Shown: one piece after another, positions 25,399 through 34,302 of the stretch
How positions within the stretch are numbered: the first letter of the stretch is position 1
Layout of the letters: every line of letters begins with the position of its first letter
Source: Pseudomonas sp. LBUM920
Lineage (GTDB): Bacteria > Pseudomonadota > Gammaproteobacteria > Pseudomonadales > Pseudomonadaceae
Direction: 5' to 3'
Length of the DNA: 64,000 nucleotides
Assembly (NCBI RefSeq): GCF_003852315.1
Contig: NZ_CP027762.1
Span: 5,747,501 to 5,811,500 of the forward strand
Position numbers and translations under genes: made by a program
The notes under the pieces: generated by a model
Seen by the model: only the letters and a program-made list of their open reading frames with translations
The model's database searches: none
Told to the model about the DNA's origin: nothing

Positions 25399-26097
25399 TT
25401 ACTCGGCCGACTTTTGCTTCAGGCGTTCCAGAATCGCATTGGCGCTGCCTGTGTCCGGCGTGATGCCGGCGTCGCGCAGCTTGCGCTCCAGGTCGGTGCC
25501 CGTGGATGCCTCAGCCAGTTCATCCTGGGCTTGCAGCTCAGCGGCACGTTGCTGCTGTTTGGCCTGCAAGCGATTCAGGGTACCGACGGCGGTTTCAAGC
25601 TTGCCGTTGGCGCCACCACTGGCGATGGACGCGCTGACCTGGGCCTTCTGTACGCTTTCGCGCGCCTTGGCCATGTCCACTTGCTGGCGCAGGCTTTTGA
25701 TCCGGCTTTCGGCTTTGGTGATGTCCTTGCGCATGCCGTCGGCGTACCCGCCAAACTCCGTGGCCTGCTTTTGCTCGACGTCACGTTCGTTGGTCAGGGT
25801 CGAAATGGCTTCGGCCACTTCCATGGCCAGGTCTTCACGATTGGCCTGGATAGCGGCCATGGCCTTGGACTCCAGGTCCTTGATCTTGGCGTCGTACTCA
25901 CCGACGCGATCAGCCGCCAGTTTGTGCTTGGCCATGATGCTCACCAGCTCACGCTTGGCGTTGGCCAGCGCCGTGTCGGCGTCGCGAATTTCCTGGTCGA
26001 GGATGCGCAGGGCTTGTTGGTCGACGATCGATTCGCCGACTTCGCTGGCACCGCCACGCAGCGCGGTGAACAATTTGCTCCAGATGGACTGAGTCAT
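25399..26097 (-). CDS. PspA/IM30-family membrane-stress protein (YjfJ-like)
   Basis: 232-residue, almost entirely alpha-helical coiled-coil protein with the PspA/Vipp1 layout: an N-terminal amphipathic helix (SIWSKLFTALRGGASEVGES), long heptad stretches, and a C-terminal region (LERKLRDAGITPDTGSANAILERLKQK) characteristic of YjfJ. PspA-like proteins bind and stabilise the inner membrane. Seventeen bases separate it from the DUF2170 gene. Confidence 0.9.
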   Translation of the reverse strand: MTQSIWSKLFTALRGGASEVGESIVDQQALRILDQEIRDADTALANAKRELVSIMAKHKLAADRVGEYDAKIKDLESKAMAAIQANREDLAMEVAEAISTLTNERDVEQKQATEFGGYADGMRKDITKAESRIKSLRQQVDMAKARESVQKAQVSASIASGGANGKLETAVGTLNRLQAKQQQRAAELQAQDELAEASTGTDLERKLRDAGITPDTGSANAILERLKQKSAE

Positions 26098-26114
26098 TGG
26101 ATACTCCCGAATAC

Positions 26115-26804
26115 TTAATTGAAGAAACGTTCGAAGGCTTCGCTGGCGCGCTGCACGTTGTCGACCAGGGTTTTCACCTCAGTCACGATGTTGGTCAGGC
26201 TGGAGTCGGAGCTCAACGCACCGAACATGTTGTAAACAACTTGGCCGTTAGGCATGGACTCGATGCCGATCGAAGAAAGCGGGAACATCTCCCGGCTGCG
26301 CAGCACCGCATCATTGAAAGCCGTTACGTCATTGATGGACTCGACGTCGACCAGCACGGTGTCCACGATGATCTGTTCGCCGACCACCGCGATGTAAATC
26401 GGCAAGCCCCCGAAGTCGTTCATTTCCAGCTTGATGCTGGACTCGGCGCCCTGAACGAGAGAAAGCGTAATGTCGTTGGAAACCACTTCATCCAGAGCCT
26501 GAAGCGCTGTGAAGAGGCGATCGATATTCCAGTTGGTACCTGCGCTCATGAAATTCTCCGACATGAATGAGCCAGCCAGAATCGGTTGGCGAAGCTGTTT
26601 CTCCATTTGCTTGAGCAGGCTTCGGTTTTCGGGAAGCACCCAAGTCTCGTGTTTCACATAACCGGCGGCCGCCAGGCCCGCGCGCATCTGCTTCATGTAA
26701 AAGCTCGATGGTTTTTTCGCGGGCGACTTCAAGCGCTCTCCCTTGCGGCTTGCTGAATCAGGATCGGGCCCTGCTGGCGGGCTCGATGGAGAGCTGCTTT
26801 TCAT
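26115..26804 (-). CDS. DUF2170 protein (YjfI-like) with putative DNA-binding N-terminus
   Basis: 229-residue first gene of the yjf-type cluster. The C-terminal 150 residues match YjfI (SLVQGAESSIKLEMNDFGGLP, NDVTAFNDAVLRSREMFPLSSIG). The N-terminus is extended by a Ser/Pro/Lys-rich stretch and then PSSFYMKQMRAGLAAAGYVKHE, which resembles a ribbon-helix-helix. With two palindromes just upstream, autoregulation is plausible; this is inference. Confidence 0.8.
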   Translation of the reverse strand: MKSSSPSSPPAGPDPDSASRKGERLKSPAKKPSSFYMKQMRAGLAAAGYVKHETWVLPENRSLLKQMEKQLRQPILAGSFMSENFMSAGTNWNIDRLFTALQALDEVVSNDITLSLVQGAESSIKLEMNDFGGLPIYIAVVGEQIIVDTVLVDVESINDVTAFNDAVLRSREMFPLSSIGIESMPNGQVVYNMFGALSSDSSLTNIVTEVKTLVDNVQRASEAFERFFN

Positions 26805-26827
26805 GGTGCTGACCTCGTTGTGAAAAA

Positions 26828-26839
26828 CTCACGCGTGAG
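26828..26839. promoter_or_regulatory. Palindromic operator candidate, proximal copy
   Basis: CTCACGCGTGAG, a perfect 12-bp palindrome 24 bp upstream of the leftward DUF2170 start, identical to the copy at 26874-26885 (46 bp centre to centre). Both are embedded in A/T tracts. Confidence 0.65.
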
Positions 26840-26873
26840 AAAATCTACAGGCAATGTTGGCGATGCTCAATAG

Positions 26874-26885
26874 CTCACGCGTGAG
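26874..26885. promoter_or_regulatory. Palindromic operator candidate, distal copy
   Basis: Second perfect CTCACGCGTGAG. Two identical palindromes next to one promoter region strongly suggest a dimeric DNA-binding protein, possibly the DUF2170 gene product itself. Confidence 0.65.
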
Positions 26886-27302
26886 ATTTTTTCTGGTTCG
26901 TCGCACCTGTCAAAAAGCACCCTCTGCTTAAGACTGTCTCTGCCGTCATTGAAATCTGATGAACGGTTCTTCGACGGGAGCGGTGTACCACCACCCAGCT
27001 CGACGCGCTCTACGATAAGCCCGCGTTGAACGTCAGGCTATTTTGCCTATACGCGCCCTACTCCATAAATGTTCCGAAATAACCTCGCCGTTGTGAATTG
27101 TTGTGAAGGCTTTGCGAATTGACTAAAAGTCCGTGCTAAGTTCCGTCACGCCATCTTTCACAGCAGCAACGCCCAGCGGCCAACCAATTAAGGCCGCCCT
27201 CTCGTTATTCAATAAACCGCCTCGGGTAAGTTACCTAGGAAGTTGTGCGGCCCTGCGCGTTTTAAAAGGGGCAGGCGTAATAATTAGATCAGGAGAAGTA
27301 CC
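26886..27302. other. Divergent intergenic region before the 1055-residue protein
   Basis: About 417 bp without a gene. A GGAG ribosome site (27291-27295) precedes the ATG of the large gene. I found no clear sigma-70 pair and no convincing Hrp box (GGAACC-N15/16-CCACNNA). Confidence 0.4.
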
Positions 27303-30300
27303 ATGGTAGCGAAGGTAGAAACGACCCCAAAGGACGCAGCGGTCACTCAAAAAAGCTCCGTCGCTGCCTGGGAAAAATCCGTCGAAAAAGCGTCTGCACC
27401 CAAAGACGAGTTGGGTAAAGGGCAGAAACGCCCCGAAGGTGATACCCGCTCAGCCCAGCAAATTATTGATGACACCCCGCTGCTCGCCCAACTCGGTAAT
27501 CAAAGTGGCGTGAAAGACAACCTTAAAAAGCAGGTCGGCGATTTTGAGAAAGACGCGGACGCAGCCTATCGCGCCTCGAAAGTGCTGGAGCATGTCGAAT
27601 ACATCGACGAAAACGGCAAGCTGACCGATGGCCAGGATGTTGGCAACAGCAGCATCGACGGCTTCACCAAGGATGGCGAGGCGCGGCATGGCACTGAGGC
27701 GGGCCGGCTGCAGGATTTCGGCAAGTATGGCTATTCCAGCCTGCGCGGCGAGGTGGTGAAGTCGGACTTGGGTGACCAGCAGAAGCGCCCCGACGGTGAC
27801 ACGCGCTCGGCCAAGGAGATTATCGACGCCACACCGCTGCTGAAAAACCTCGGCAACCAAAGCGACGTGAAGGACAACCTCAAGAAGCAAGTGGGCGATT
27901 TCGAGAACGACGCCGACGCCGCGTACCGCGCCACCCAGGTGCTGGAACATGTGGTGAGCATCGATGAAAACGGCAATTTGCTCACTGGCATCGACGCCAG
28001 GAATAAAGACAACGACAGCATCGACGGTTTCACCAAAGACAAGGAAGCCCGCCATGGCACCGAGGCCGGGCGCTTGCAGGATTTCGGCAAGTACGGCTAT
28101 TCGAGCCTCAAAGGCGACCTGATGCACGTCAAAGACGCGACGCACACCGACAAGGCCGCGCCGCCCGATGAGCCCGAAGACGTGCAGGCCCTGCGCGACA
28201 AATACAACATCCCGACCTTCGGTGCCGAAGGGCTGATGGACATGGAGTTGCCCAACGACAAGACCGTGGGCGGCCAGACGGCCGAGAACCTTGTGCAGGG
28301 CATTCGCGATGACATCAAGAGCGGCAAGCTGGCCGAAAACTCGGATGAAGCAAAGATCGTCAAGCTGATGGACGCCCAGGCCGCGCTGGACGACGGCTAC
28401 GACCTGTACGGCTACGCGGAGAGCATCAACCTGGGCAGCGGCACATACCGTGAGACGGATAAGACCCCGACCCAGTTGAACGGCAAAGACGTCAAAGAGA
28501 TGGTCGACGAGGACAAACTTGCCAAAGAAATTTCCACGTTGATGGGCAAGGAAGGGATTAAGGATCGCTACGACGCAGAACTAAAGAAAAGTGTCGGTAG
28601 TTTATCGGAAGATCGGTTGAATGAAGTTCGCGAACAAGTATTCCCGGCCCTCTTCAAAGACGGCACCCGTGATGCCAACTTGAACTTCGAAGAATATGTG
28701 ATCGCGATGAATGACTCGGGTGATCCGAAGAAATCGGAAATGGCCGAGTTGGACGTAGACCGCTATTTCGAGTCGCTGCGCATTCTCGAACCGGACAGCT
28801 ACACCGCGCGCAAACAGACGTTCGACCAGAACATGATGACGCACCAACTCAACACCTACATGGAAAACCCCGACAAGGTCTCGCCGGAAAATACCGAAAG
28901 TGGGCTGAAGGCCTCGTTCACGATGATCAAGGGCGGTATCAACGCCGCCCTGGGTGGCCTGGACAAGGGCGACAAAGCCTACGACATGTACAAAAAGATG
29001 AAGGATGAGATCGACATCCTCGACGGCCATATCAAAGGGCTGACGCCGGCAGAGAACAAACAGATCGCAGCGGCCATTCGTCTCGCGGCTGCCAGCGGCG
29101 ACCCGAAAGCCATCGACAAGGTGGTCGACACCCAATTGAAGGGCCTGGGCGCCAATCGCGAAGCGGCCGCCGGTTCCTTGAAGACAGTGCTGCACACCGC
29201 CAGCTCCACCGGCGGGCTCAGTGCCATGGCGGGCACCATGAACCTGGTCAGCGGCGCGCTGCAGCTCGCCAATGGCGGCGGCAACATGACCGACGACCAG
29301 AAGATCGCCGCCGCGAAAGACCTGGTCGCCGGCTTGAGCTTCACCAACGACTTCCTCAAGTTCGGTTCGAACATTGTGGAAACCCTGGGTGGCACTAAAC
29401 CCTATGAACCTGACGTGGACAAAGACGGTAAAGGCCCGGCAAAAATCAAAGCCACTGAATGGCTCGGCTTGATCGATGAGAACCTCCCGGACATCTGGGG
29501 CAAGAAAACCACAGAAAAATCTGACGCGCTGGCCGCATCCATCAGCACCCGCGTCAAGGAAGCTTCCGACACCCTCAAGAAACTCGACGTGGGCAACCTG
29601 TCGGCCGATGAGGTGAAGGAGTACGACAGCGCCGCCAAAACCCTCGGCGAGCACATGGGCGTCAAGGACCTTCCCGGCAAAGGTACGCCAGCGTCCAAAT
29701 CCGAAATTGCGATCGCCTCGGGGCGTTCGTTCCTGCGGTTTATGGGCGGCTCCGGCCTGGACTTGACCGGCGGCGTGATGGACATCGTTTCCGGCGCGCG
29801 CAAACTGAAAAACGCCAAGACCGCACTGGAAAAAACTGACGCTGCCTTCACGCTGGGCGGGGGTGCGTCCGGTACCGGCATGGCGATCGCCAATACCATC
29901 TCGATGTTCGCCCCCAAAGGTGCTCACCTGGCAGGCAAACTGGCCGGTGATGTTGCCGCGACGGTCATACGCGGGCTCGCCATCGGCGCCCGCGTGGCGG
30001 GTCCGATTTTCGCCGTGGCGGGTGTGATCTTCGGGGTCGCAGGCACCCTGATTGCCGAGGCGGTCGAGCATGCCAAAATGCAAAAACTCACCGATTCCCA
30101 AGGCAAGTTCTTCAAAGACCTCGCCGACGCCGGCGTGACCAAGGACGACTGGGGCGACAAGCTCGAATACGCGCGTTATGCCACTTACATGTACGGCGGC
30201 CGCGACACGCCGGACGACAAGTCGATGTTCGAGTATCAGTCGGACGAGTGGAAACACTTCCAGGAAACCGCAGACAAAAAAGGCAGCTCGCTCGCGCGAC

Positions 30301-30470
30301 TGGCGCCCTACCTGCACAAAGACAGCGACCCGGACAGCAAAAACCTGTGGGAAAAATTCCTCGCAGGCGGCACCAGCTCCAGCGGGCCGCATGGCAGTGA
30401 ACGGCACACCGACGATTGGCGGCCTTGGGGCAGCACGGACATGGAGACGGGGAGCAAGCACACGGCTTGA
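27303..30470 (+). CDS. Large HrpK-like protein with internal duplication and hydrophobic tail
   Basis: 1055-residue protein without a signal peptide. Residues 42-149 and 161-271 are a near-identical duplication (RPxGDTRSAxxIID.TPLL ... RLQDFGKYGYSSL). Acidic EF-hand-like stretches occur (DENGKLTDG, DGTRDANLNFEEY, DVDKDGKG). A hydrophobic, Gly/Ala-rich membrane-like segment lies at about 890-940 (AIGARVAGPIFAVAGVIFGVAG). This architecture resembles HrpK-type type III translocator/effector proteins of Pseudomonas, but no T3SS gene is nearby. AGGAG lies seven bases before the ATG. The family call is moderate; the features are directly visible. Confidence 0.6.
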   Translation: MVAKVETTPKDAAVTQKSSVAAWEKSVEKASAPKDELGKGQKRPEGDTRSAQQIIDDTPLLAQLGNQSGVKDNLKKQVGDFEKDADAAYRASKVLEHVEYIDENGKLTDGQDVGNSSIDGFTKDGEARHGTEAGRLQDFGKYGYSSLRGEVVKSDLGDQQKRPDGDTRSAKEIIDATPLLKNLGNQSDVKDNLKKQVGDFENDADAAYRATQVLEHVVSIDENGNLLTGIDARNKDNDSIDGFTKDKEARHGTEAGRLQDFGKYGYSSLKGDLMHVKDATHTDKAAPPDEPEDVQALRDKYNIPTFGAEGLMDMELPNDKTVGGQTAENLVQGIRDDIKSGKLAENSDEAKIVKLMDAQAALDDGYDLYGYAESINLGSGTYRETDKTPTQLNGKDVKEMVDEDKLAKEISTLMGKEGIKDRYDAELKKSVGSLSEDRLNEVREQVFPALFKDGTRDANLNFEEYVIAMNDSGDPKKSEMAELDVDRYFESLRILEPDSYTARKQTFDQNMMTHQLNTYMENPDKVSPENTESGLKASFTMIKGGINAALGGLDKGDKAYDMYKKMKDEIDILDGHIKGLTPAENKQIAAAIRLAAASGDPKAIDKVVDTQLKGLGANREAAAGSLKTVLHTASSTGGLSAMAGTMNLVSGALQLANGGGNMTDDQKIAAAKDLVAGLSFTNDFLKFGSNIVETLGGTKPYEPDVDKDGKGPAKIKATEWLGLIDENLPDIWGKKTTEKSDALAASISTRVKEASDTLKKLDVGNLSADEVKEYDSAAKTLGEHMGVKDLPGKGTPASKSEIAIASGRSFLRFMGGSGLDLTGGVMDIVSGARKLKNAKTALEKTDAAFTLGGGASGTGMAIANTISMFAPKGAHLAGKLAGDVAATVIRGLAIGARVAGPIFAVAGVIFGVAGTLIAEAVEHAKMQKLTDSQGKFFKDLADAGVTKDDWGDKLEYARYATYMYGGRDTPDDKSMFEYQSDEWKHFQETADKKGSSLARLAPYLHKDSDPDSKNLWEKFLAGGTSSSGPHGSERHTDDWRPWGSTDMETGSKHTA
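27426..28115 (+). repeat. Intragenic tandem duplication of about 330 bp
   Basis: Units 27426-27749 and 27783-28115 encode similar 108- and 111-residue blocks. Synonymous divergence between them shows the duplication is not very recent. Confidence 0.85.
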
Positions 30471-30525
30471 TGTTGCGTAGGCATTTATAAGGCGACCCCA
30501 TGCCGTTCAGTCAAGCGTAAATCCC

Positions 30526-30617
30526 TGTGGAAGCGGGCTTGCCCGCGAAAGCGGTGGTTCAGTCAACATCAATGTTTGCTGGGCTGACGTCTTCGCGGAC
30601 AAGCTCGCTCCCACAGT
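30526..30617. repeat. REP doublet
   Basis: TGTGGAAGCGGGCTTGCCCGCG and the inverted CGCGGACAAGCTCGCTCCCACA enclose about 48 bp, following the large HrpK-like gene. Confidence 0.8.
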
Positions 30618-30746
30618 TGATCTTCGCTGCGTAGCGTATTGCGTTCGCTTAACTGAGCGGCCTTGAGGCGCGGCATGGTCCGGCGCTTGACTCTCCCCTA
30701 TACGGCACACACTACCCTGAAAGCCCCCTTTTCAGGACCTCATCCC

Positions 30747-31391
30747 ATGCCACAGCGCATCCTGGTCATCCTCGGCCACCCTTGCGGCACGAGCTTCTGC
30801 TCAGCCTTGGCCGATGCCTACATCCACAGTGCAAACCTCGCCGGCCACCAGGTACGCGTCCTACCCTTGCGCGACCTCTCTTTCGACCCCGTGCTTCACC
30901 ACGGCTACACACAGATCCAAGCATTGGAACCTGACTTGCTCAGCGCCCAGTCCGACATCCTCTGGGCCACCCATCTGGCATTCGTTTTCCCGATCTGGTG
31001 GGGGGGTATCCCGGCGTTATTGAAAGGGTTCATCGACCGTATTTTCCTACCCGGCTTTGCCTTTAAATACCGCGAAGGCAAGTCATTTCCTGACAAGCTG
31101 CTGCTCGGCCGAACCGCGCACGTGTTGGTGACCCTGGACACGCCGCCGTGGTATTACCGCTGGTTCTACCGCATGCCCGGCATTCATCAGTTGCGCAGCA
31201 CCACACTGGCGTTTTGCGGCATCAAGCCGACCAAGACGTTGATGTTCGGGCCGGTGTTGGCCTCTACGCCAGCGCAGCGGGCAAAGTGGCTGACTCAGGC
31301 TGGCGGACTAATGGGAAAAGGGAGTTTTCATGTACATCGGCAAAGCCGCGCAACTGTCGGGCACGACCATCAAGGCGATTCGTCACTATGA
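30747..31391 (+). CDS. NAD(P)H:quinone oxidoreductase-like flavoprotein
   Basis: 214-residue flavodoxin-fold enzyme of the DT-diaphorase/MdaB-YheR group. The FMN-binding start is ILVILGHPCGTSFCSALADAY, and a second family segment reads HLAFVFPIWWGGIPALLKGFIDR. It would reduce quinones or other electrophiles with two electrons. The frame is open upstream, but the ATG at 30747 begins the fold. Its last 62 bases overlap the MerR gene in another frame, so the final 20 residues look unconserved. Confidence 0.85.
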   Translation: MPQRILVILGHPCGTSFCSALADAYIHSANLAGHQVRVLPLRDLSFDPVLHHGYTQIQALEPDLLSAQSDILWATHLAFVFPIWWGGIPALLKGFIDRIFLPGFAFKYREGKSFPDKLLLGRTAHVLVTLDTPPWYYRWFYRMPGIHQLRSTTLAFCGIKPTKTLMFGPVLASTPAQRAKWLTQAGGLMGKGSFHVHRQSRATVGHDHQGDSSL

Positions 31392-31710
31392 GGCGATAGG
31401 CCTGTTGCCTGCGCCGCAGCGGGAAGGGCGTTACCGGGTCTATTCGGCGCAAAGTGTCGAGCTGCTGGCATTGATCAAGTGCGCCCAGCAGTTGGGGTTC
31501 AAGCTCAAGGAGTTGCAGGGAATTCTGCACGGGCACGAGGGCGATGCCTTGCCTTGGGAGCGTGCAGACCAGGCCATCGCCAGCAAGAAGCGCGAACTGG
31601 CCGGCAAAATCGCCGGGTTGCAGCAGATGCAGGCGGAGTTGATGGTGTTTGAAGCGCAGCTCAAGGACGCGCAGGGGCAGTGCCCGTCAATAAGCATTTT
31701 CGCCAGTTGA
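31330..31710 (+). CDS. MerR-family transcriptional regulator
   Basis: 126-residue regulator: N-terminal winged helix (IGKAAQLSGTTIKAIRHYEAIGLL), then the wing RYRVYSAQSVE, and a dimerisation coiled coil (about 75-115). A single terminal Cys (QGQCPSI) does not form a recognised metal site. It overlaps the flavoprotein gene by 62 bases, so it probably controls that gene in response to oxidants or quinones (inference). Confidence 0.88.
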   Translation: MYIGKAAQLSGTTIKAIRHYEAIGLLPAPQREGRYRVYSAQSVELLALIKCAQQLGFKLKELQGILHGHEGDALPWERADQAIASKKRELAGKIAGLQQMQAELMVFEAQLKDAQGQCPSISIFAS

Positions 31711-31846
31711 GGTAGCCTTTAGCCTCGAATTGGCACCGATTTTTTCGTTCTCTACGCCGTCCCTTTCTGATTTTTCCAGCCGTTCATCCAGGCGCTTTTT
31801 CCTGCGGCATGCTCCGACGCCTTGCCATTTTGCCGAGACGTCACGG

Positions 31847-32113
31847 ATGACCCACGCCGCCCACATTGCCTTTATCGAACATGAGCTCAATGGCTTCCAT
31901 CAGAGCCTGGCGGAGTATCGCCAGCAGATGGGCGTCTGGTATGCGCGGGCGATGGACTCGGTCAGCCATGCGGCGGACAGCACCAATGAACATGGGAAAG
32001 ATAATCGGAGAGGGATACAAACGGGACGGCTACGAATATGGAAAACAGAAAAAGCCAGAGTTTTTTTGAATGAAGACGGAAAACCCATAACAGCCTTTAC
32101 GGATTTCGAATGA
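31847..32113 (+). CDS. Hypothetical protein, possible orphan toxin C-terminus
   Basis: 88 residues from the ATG at 31847 (the frame is open back to 31730). The ending KARVFLNEDGKPITAFTDFE resembles C-termini of secreted RNase-type toxins, and the stop overlaps the next gene by ATGA, as in toxin-immunity pairs. It stands at the head of the orphan Rhs region. No family recognised; a degraded fragment is equally possible. Confidence 0.4.
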   Translation: MTHAAHIAFIEHELNGFHQSLAEYRQQMGVWYARAMDSVSHAADSTNEHGKDNRRGIQTGRLRIWKTEKARVFLNEDGKPITAFTDFE

Positions 32114-32463
32114 AAATTAAACCAAGCCTTTCAACAATCCAAGGTCTGCTTTTTACATATTGCATCGAAAATACAAGAAACCCTGACAGAGAGGAGCTTA
32201 TTGCTTTCACAGATGTTAACAGCTCGAAAGAGCTTAAAGACCTGTTTGACAAGCTGACCAGACCAGAATTTATCAGATATAAATATGAAGAAAGACAGCG
32301 ACACATCCAGACCCTAGAACACTTTCTAAATACTGAGGAAACATTCGAAGCTGTTTTTTACCTTTTCGACACTTACTTCAATGACGAAATCATTGATAAA
32401 AGACAGTTCATGAAAGTATTACTTGAGTGCCTTATACGTTACAACTTAGAAGCCAACGCATAG
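32110..32463 (+). CDS. Hypothetical protein, possible immunity protein
   Basis: 117-residue, acidic, mostly helical protein (MKIKPSLSTIQGLLFTYC, EETFEAVFYLFDTYFNDEIIDKRQF). Its ATGA overlap with the preceding small ORF, low GC content and place within an Rhs module array suggest an immunity gene. No known immunity family could be assigned. Confidence 0.5.
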   Translation: MKIKPSLSTIQGLLFTYCIENTRNPDREELIAFTDVNSSKELKDLFDKLTRPEFIRYKYEERQRHIQTLEHFLNTEETFEAVFYLFDTYFNDEIIDKRQFMKVLLECLIRYNLEANA

Positions 32464-32657
32464 ACCGTAACGTTGCTCGCGTTGGGCTGCGAAGCAGCCC
32501 CAATAAACCCTACGCGTTTCCCAAGCAAAACCCGCATCGCCAGTTTTGAGGCTGCTGCGCAGCCAAACCAAAGGCAAGCCTGTTCGCCACAATAAGCCTG
32601 CTCATCACAACAAACCTACTCACCAGATACCAAGGTTCACCCTCAAAAAATGAGTGA

Positions 32658-33674
32658 ACCCGGCGCCCCAATCAACTCGTCACCGAATATCGCTACGACT
32701 GTCAGCGCCGGCTAATTAGCATCACCCGACCCAGCGGGCAAACAGCCAGCTACCGCTATGACCCATTTGGTCGACGCAGCAGTAAAACCGTCGACGACAT
32801 AACGACGGAGTTTTTCTGGCAAGGCGACAAGCTGGTTGCGGAGCATCACGCGGATCGTCATCGCATTTACCTCTACGAACCGGACAGATTTCGTCCGTTA
32901 GCACTGCTGGATGGCTTTGGTCCAAAAGACATTCAGCCGTTCCACTACCAACTCGACCACTTGGGCACACCACAGGAACTCACCGCCCCGGACGGCGAAA
33001 TCGTCTGGTCCGCACACTACCGCGCCTACGGCCAGATCAGCCGCCTAGACATCAACAAAATCGACAACCCGCTGCGCTTCCAAGGCCAATACTTCGACCC
33101 GGAAAGCGGGCTGCACTACAACCGCCATCGCTACTACAATCCAGATATTGGTCGTTACCTGACACCCGACCCGGTGAAGCTGGCCGGTGGGATCAACACA
33201 TACCAGTACGTGCCCAACCCTACGGGGTGGGTGGACCCTCAGGGCTTGCATAGCTGCCCGGGTGAGAACGGTTGCAAGCCCCAAACAGGTGCGGACGATA
33301 CAGCCCAAATTAACCGGGTAGATGAAGGGCTCCCTCCCGCTCCTCTTATCCATGGAGTTGATGCAGAAACGTTGAGTCGGACACACAGCATTGAAGGGAA
33401 GCGTTCAACCAAAAAGGTTGAGGAGATTTCTGGCAATATGCGAAGCAATGGATACGATATTAACCAACCCATTGAAGTGCTTGAGCATAACGAACGGCGC
33501 TACATTATAGACGGCCACCATCGAGCTGCAGCCGCCAGACGAACACATACGATGGTCACCATAAAACTGATTGAAAATATAGAAAGCCACGAAAGCGTGT
33601 TTAATAACACCAAGGAAGTGGTGGATGCGTCAAATACAGCTGGGCTGGATAGGTTAAATAGGCCAAGACGATGA
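32658..33674 (+). pseudogene. Orphan Rhs C-terminal module with ParB-like toxin domain
   Basis: Open frame of 338 codons directly after a TGA and without an ATG near its 5' end. It encodes the end of an Rhs core (YRYDPFGRRSSKTVDD, LDHLGTPQELTAPDG, LRFQGQYFDPESGLHYNRHRYY-type and the junction motif PNPTGWVDPQGL), then a different C-terminal domain. That domain contains INQPIEVLEHNERRYIIDGHHR, matching ParB/sulfiredoxin-like nuclease toxins. The truncated core cannot make a full Rhs cage; the module is a reserve tip or expressed from the TTG at 32961. Immunity gene overlaps by ATGA. Confidence 0.8.
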
Positions 33675-34081
33675 AAGCTCATACGCTTGAAAATTTGATC
33701 GCAGAGTATTTAGAGCACGTAAAGAAGGCAACTGATTTGCTTGAGTGCTCATTCGGCACTAAAAATATTCTCCGACTGTGGCGAACCAACAAAATCCCGC
33801 GGTGCGGGAAGGTTAATGGTGATGTAACCTACGAACTGCACGGAATTGGTTGCTGTGTTTACCTATCCGAAATATGTATCGACTTTGATTATGGCCCTGA
33901 CGGAAGAGTCGATGGCTTCGACGCATGGCGGCTGTACATGTACGCATGTGAGTTACCATGCAAATACAAAAAATACACCAACAAAGAATCTTTGGAACGC
34001 GAATTCAACGAGTACCTAAAAAAGGGAAAAGCCAAGAAAATCGAAGGTTCCACATCTAATTTATACTTTATACAGCCTTGA
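33671..34081 (+). CDS. DUF6896-like immunity protein
   Basis: 136-residue protein starting four bases inside the stop of the ParB-like toxin module. It has the pattern of DUF6896 (GDVTYELHGIGCCVYL, IDFDYGPDGRVDGFDAWRLY), a family often found beside polymorphic toxins. Low GC content compared with core genes. It presumably neutralises the adjacent ParB-like toxin; family assignment is from memory. Confidence 0.65.
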   Translation: MKAHTLENLIAEYLEHVKKATDLLECSFGTKNILRLWRTNKIPRCGKVNGDVTYELHGIGCCVYLSEICIDFDYGPDGRVDGFDAWRLYMYACELPCKYKKYTNKESLEREFNEYLKKGKAKKIEGSTSNLYFIQP

Positions 34082-34302
34082 AAGGTGTTGAAAGACTACC
34101 TCTAAATAGACCATTCGATCTTTAGCTGTGGCGAGCGAGCTTGCTCGCGCTGCGCAGAAACCCCAATAAGGGCGACGCGCTTTGAAAGCCAAAACCGCGC
34201 CGCCAGTTTCGAGGCTGCTGCGCAGCCGAACCCAGGGCAAGCCTGCTAATCACAATAAACCTACTCACTAGATACCAAGGTTCAACCTCAAAAAATGAGT
34301 GA

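Noticed and set aside
27060..27302. Hrp-box promoter for the HrpK-like gene
   Set aside because: No GGAACC-N15/16-CCACNNA match was found at a suitable place.
28602..30461. Leftward open frame of 619 codons
   Set aside because: Antisense to the HrpK-like gene, which has a good ribosome site and coherent domain structure.
30663..30746. Upstream extension of the flavoprotein gene
   Set aside because: The extra 28 residues have no family counterpart; the FMN-binding fold starts right after the ATG at 30747.
32961..33674. Treating the first Rhs module as a normal 237-residue gene from a TTG
   Set aside because: The Rhs frame continues about 100 codons upstream without interruption up to a TGA, so the TTG is internal to a truncated gene.
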